Part shown: one piece after another, positions 13,882-15,755 of the stretch | Layout of the letters: each line of letters starts with the position of its first letter | How positions within the stretch are numbered: position 1 is the stretch's first letter | Assembly (NCBI GenBank): GCA_035529735.1 | Contig: DATKWE010000143.1 | Coordinates: 1 to 15,755 of the forward strand | DNA: 15,755 nucleotides | Direction: 5' to 3' | Origin: JAAXQD01 sp035529735 | GTDB lineage: Bacteria; Desulfobacterota; Desulfobacteria; Desulfobacterales; UBA11574 | Position numbers and translations under genes: made by a program | Notes under the pieces: model-generated | Told to the model about the DNA's origin: nothing | The model's input: only the letters and a program-made list of their open reading frames with translations | Databases searched by the model: none

Positions 13882-15121
13882 GGCGGATCGATTGAGAATC
13901 TGCTTGTTGAGCTATCGGAGCCATCCCCACTGCGGCGGACAGGGGGTCTATATATATAACTTGAGCAGAGCGCTCAAAGACTTGGGGCATCATGTCGAGG
14001 TGGTTTCAGGGCCGCCTATCCCCCAGCTCGATAAAGATATAAAGCTGTTTCAGCTTCCCGGTCTCGACCTTTATAACCCGGATGATCTGTTCAGGATGCC
14101 CTCTTTAAAAGAGCTTTCAGATCCCATCAATCTTATCGAGTGGCTGGGGGTTTCCACCATGGGATTCCCGGAACCGTTCACTTTTGGTCTCAGGGCGTAT
14201 CGATTTTTAAGGAAACGGCGACACACATACGATATCGTTCATGACAATCAGAGCCTTTCATACGGCATAAAGTCCATTAAAGAATATATCCCCACCATCG
14301 CCACAATCCACCATCCCATTACCGTTGACCGGGATCTGGCCGTAAGAACGGCTTCGTCTTTTTGGCAAAAGATGAAACAGATGCGATGGTATTCTTTTAT
14401 CGGTATGCAAAAAAGGGTTGCCAGAACCCTTTCCCACATTATCACTGTTTCACAATCTGCAAAGAACGATATCTGTAAAAATTTTGGGATTCCGCTGGAA
14501 CGATTCAAAGTCATTCCGAATGGCATCAATACAGACCTTTTTTATCCGGTTCCTGAAATCAGAAGGGAAAAAGGGAGGATTATCGTTACCAGCAGTTCGG
14601 ATACACCGATAAAAGGGCTCCGCTACCTCCTTGAAGCAGTGGCAGAAATCTCCAAAACCCTCGACGTCAGGCTCGTTATTGTCGGCACCGTAAAAAAGAA
14701 TGGTGATATTGAAAAACTCATAAAAAACTTGGGCATAAAAGAGCGAATTACGTTTACAGGCCGGATCGACAATGAAGCGTTTGTTCAGCAATATGCCAGG
14801 GCTTCTTTGGCAATCGTCCCGTCCGTATACGAGGGTTTCGGTTTTCCGGCCGGCGAGGCTATGGCATGCGGGCTTCCGGTTGTTAGCACCACCGGCGGTG
14901 CCTTACCCGAGGTGGTGGGGGATGGCGGTATTCTGGTCCCGCCTGCGAATTCCCGGGGACTTGTGAATGCCATCACAGAACTTCTCGAAAATCCTGAACA
15001 GGCGGAAAAAATGGGTCGTGCCGGGTTTAATCGGGTTCACCATCGCTTTTCCTGGAAAAGGGCGGCAGAAATGACCGTTGCGGCGTACAGGGAGACCATC
15101 TGTGATTACCATCGACTTTAA
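13868..15121 (+). CDS. GT4 family glycosyltransferase
   Basis: The 417-residue product is a GT-B fold retaining glycosyltransferase, cytoplasmic or membrane-associated, probably using a nucleotide sugar. The N-terminal half has the acceptor-side glycine loop HCGGQGVYIYNLSRAL (21-36) and IHHPITVDRD (148-157). The C-terminal half has VIPNGINTDLFYP (215-227), then TPIKGLRYLLEA, and the E-x7-E motif at E322/E330 (YEGFGFPAGEAMACGLPVV), followed by GALPEVVGDGG. The ATG at 13868 has GAGG (13857-13860) seven bases upstream, inside the end of the preceding gene. A longer frame from 13817 lacks such a site and is unlikely. It overlaps the previous gene by 14 bases and the next by 20. The sugar and acceptor cannot be read from sequence. 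Confidence 0.9.
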   Translation: MSRDKADRLRICLLSYRSHPHCGGQGVYIYNLSRALKDLGHHVEVVSGPPIPQLDKDIKLFQLPGLDLYNPDDLFRMPSLKELSDPINLIEWLGVSTMGFPEPFTFGLRAYRFLRKRRHTYDIVHDNQSLSYGIKSIKEYIPTIATIHHPITVDRDLAVRTASSFWQKMKQMRWYSFIGMQKRVARTLSHIITVSQSAKNDICKNFGIPLERFKVIPNGINTDLFYPVPEIRREKGRIIVTSSSDTPIKGLRYLLEAVAEISKTLDVRLVIVGTVKKNGDIEKLIKNLGIKERITFTGRIDNEAFVQQYARASLAIVPSVYEGFGFPAGEAMACGLPVVSTTGGALPEVVGDGGILVPPANSRGLVNAITELLENPEQAEKMGRAGFNRVHHRFSWKRAAEMTVAAYRETICDYHRL

Positions 15122-15755
15122 CCGGCTTAACATAAAACCCGGCTGCCGTATCCTGGATATCGGATGCGGAACGGGGCGTCACACCTGCGGTGCTTGTAAG
15201 TTCAGAAAGGTCGTTGCCATAGGGGTGGACATCAACTTTGACGATGTTTTTGAGGCGGGAAGCAGGCTTAAAAACCAGGAAAGACTCGGAGAAGATGGCG
15301 GCGGAGTGTGCAAGGTTTCTGTTGCCGACATATATCACCTGCCGTTCAGGGACAATTATTTTGACCTTGTCATCTGTTCGGAGATTCTGGAACATCTGCA
15401 TGACGAGAAGCGCGCAGTCTCTGAAGCCGTCAGAGTCTTGAAACCGGGTAAGGACTTTGTTGTCAGTGTTCCCAAGTATTTGCCCGAGGGAATCTGCTGG
15501 GCACTTTCCGAAAAATACCACAACACCGAAAATGGACATATCCGTATCTATAAAAAGAAAGCGCTGTTCGACCTTTTGGAAAGGGAGGGCCTGAAACCAC
15601 GCGGGCACCATTCTGCCCACAGTCTCCATACCCCGTATTGGTGGCTGAAGTGTCTTGTCGGTCCGGAACGTGAAGATTGCCGGCTCGTAAACCTGTATCA
15701 CCGTTTTCTTGTTTGGGATATCATGAGGCATCCCTGGATTACACGCTTTTTGGAC
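15102..15755 (+). CDS. Class I SAM-dependent methyltransferase (3' end outside window)
   Basis: The frame is open for 218 codons to the last base of the window, so the C-terminus is missing. The start is GTG at 15102, with GGGAG (15090-15094) seven bases upstream, overlapping the glycosyltransferase by 20 bases. SAM-binding motif I, ILDIGCGTGRH (17-27), the acidic end of strand 2, VAIGVDIN (38-45), VADIYHLPF, and motif DLVICSEILEHLHDE are typical of the Methyltransf_11 family. After VLKPG the Cys-rich and Trp/His-rich C-terminal part (ENGHIRIYKKKALFDLL, PYWWLKCLVG) is that of UbiE/COQ5-like small-molecule or lipid methyltransferases. The substrate is unknown. Coupling to two glycosyltransferases suggests a common product or a cell-surface or RNA glycan, but this is inference. 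Confidence 0.88.
   Translation, partial: MITIDFNRLNIKPGCRILDIGCGTGRHTCGACKFRKVVAIGVDINFDDVFEAGSRLKNQERLGEDGGGVCKVSVADIYHLPFRDNYFDLVICSEILEHLHDEKRAVSEAVRVLKPGKDFVVSVPKYLPEGICWALSEKYHNTENGHIRIYKKKALFDLLEREGLKPRGHHSAHSLHTPYWWLKCLVGPEREDCRLVNLYHRFLVWDIMRHPWITRFLD

Noticed and set aside
15027..15731. A 234-codon open frame on the minus strand
   Set aside because: It lies opposite the methyltransferase, whose + strand product has clear SAM-binding motifs. The minus product shows no recognisable domain and is an antisense shadow.

Overview
The window looks like chromosomal DNA of a sulfate-reducer-type deltaproteobacterium (Desulfobacterota, most likely Desulfobacterales). This is inferred from the type II secretion (T2SS) gene order I-J-K-L-M-N-C-D-E, the style of the protein sequences, and the intergenic palindromic repeats, which resemble ones I recall from that group. 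No database search was possible. All convincing genes lie on the + strand.

Layout. Positions 1-730 are accessory. A small inverted-repeat element (27-213) is followed by a four-helix-bundle (S23-type) gene (299-670) broken by one in-frame TAG and bracketed by inverted arrays of an 8-bp repeat unit. Positions 748-11333 hold nine T2SS genes: the minor pseudopilins GspI, GspJ and GspK; the inner-membrane platform proteins GspL and GspM; the AsmA-like GspN; the clamp protein GspC; the outer-membrane secretin GspD; and the ATPase GspE. GspF, GspG, GspH and the prepilin peptidase are not in the window and are probably outside it. The cluster is not one uniform tight operon. A consensus sigma70 promoter sits in the 208-bp gap before gspL, and a long palindromic repeat element sits in the 338-bp gap between gspC and gspD.

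Positions 11355-12721 hold a close pair: a YidD-like protein that carries an N-terminal signal peptide, and an exported TPR protein with a hydrophobic C-terminal domain and an aromatic C-terminus. This pair is the least explained part of the window. Positions 12763-15755 hold three translationally coupled genes: a tRNA-queuosine mannosyltransferase-type (DUF3524) glycosyltransferase, a GT4 family glycosyltransferase, and a class I SAM-dependent methyltransferase that runs off the window end.

How they fit together: GspE powers the system from the cytoplasm through GspL and GspM. Pseudopilins I, J and K form the tip of the periplasmic pseudopilus. GspC links the inner membrane to the GspD secretin, and GspN belongs to the same operon type. 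The YidD-like/TPR pair directly downstream may be an envelope module co-expressed with the secretion system. The glycosyltransferase/methyltransferase trio looks functionally separate.
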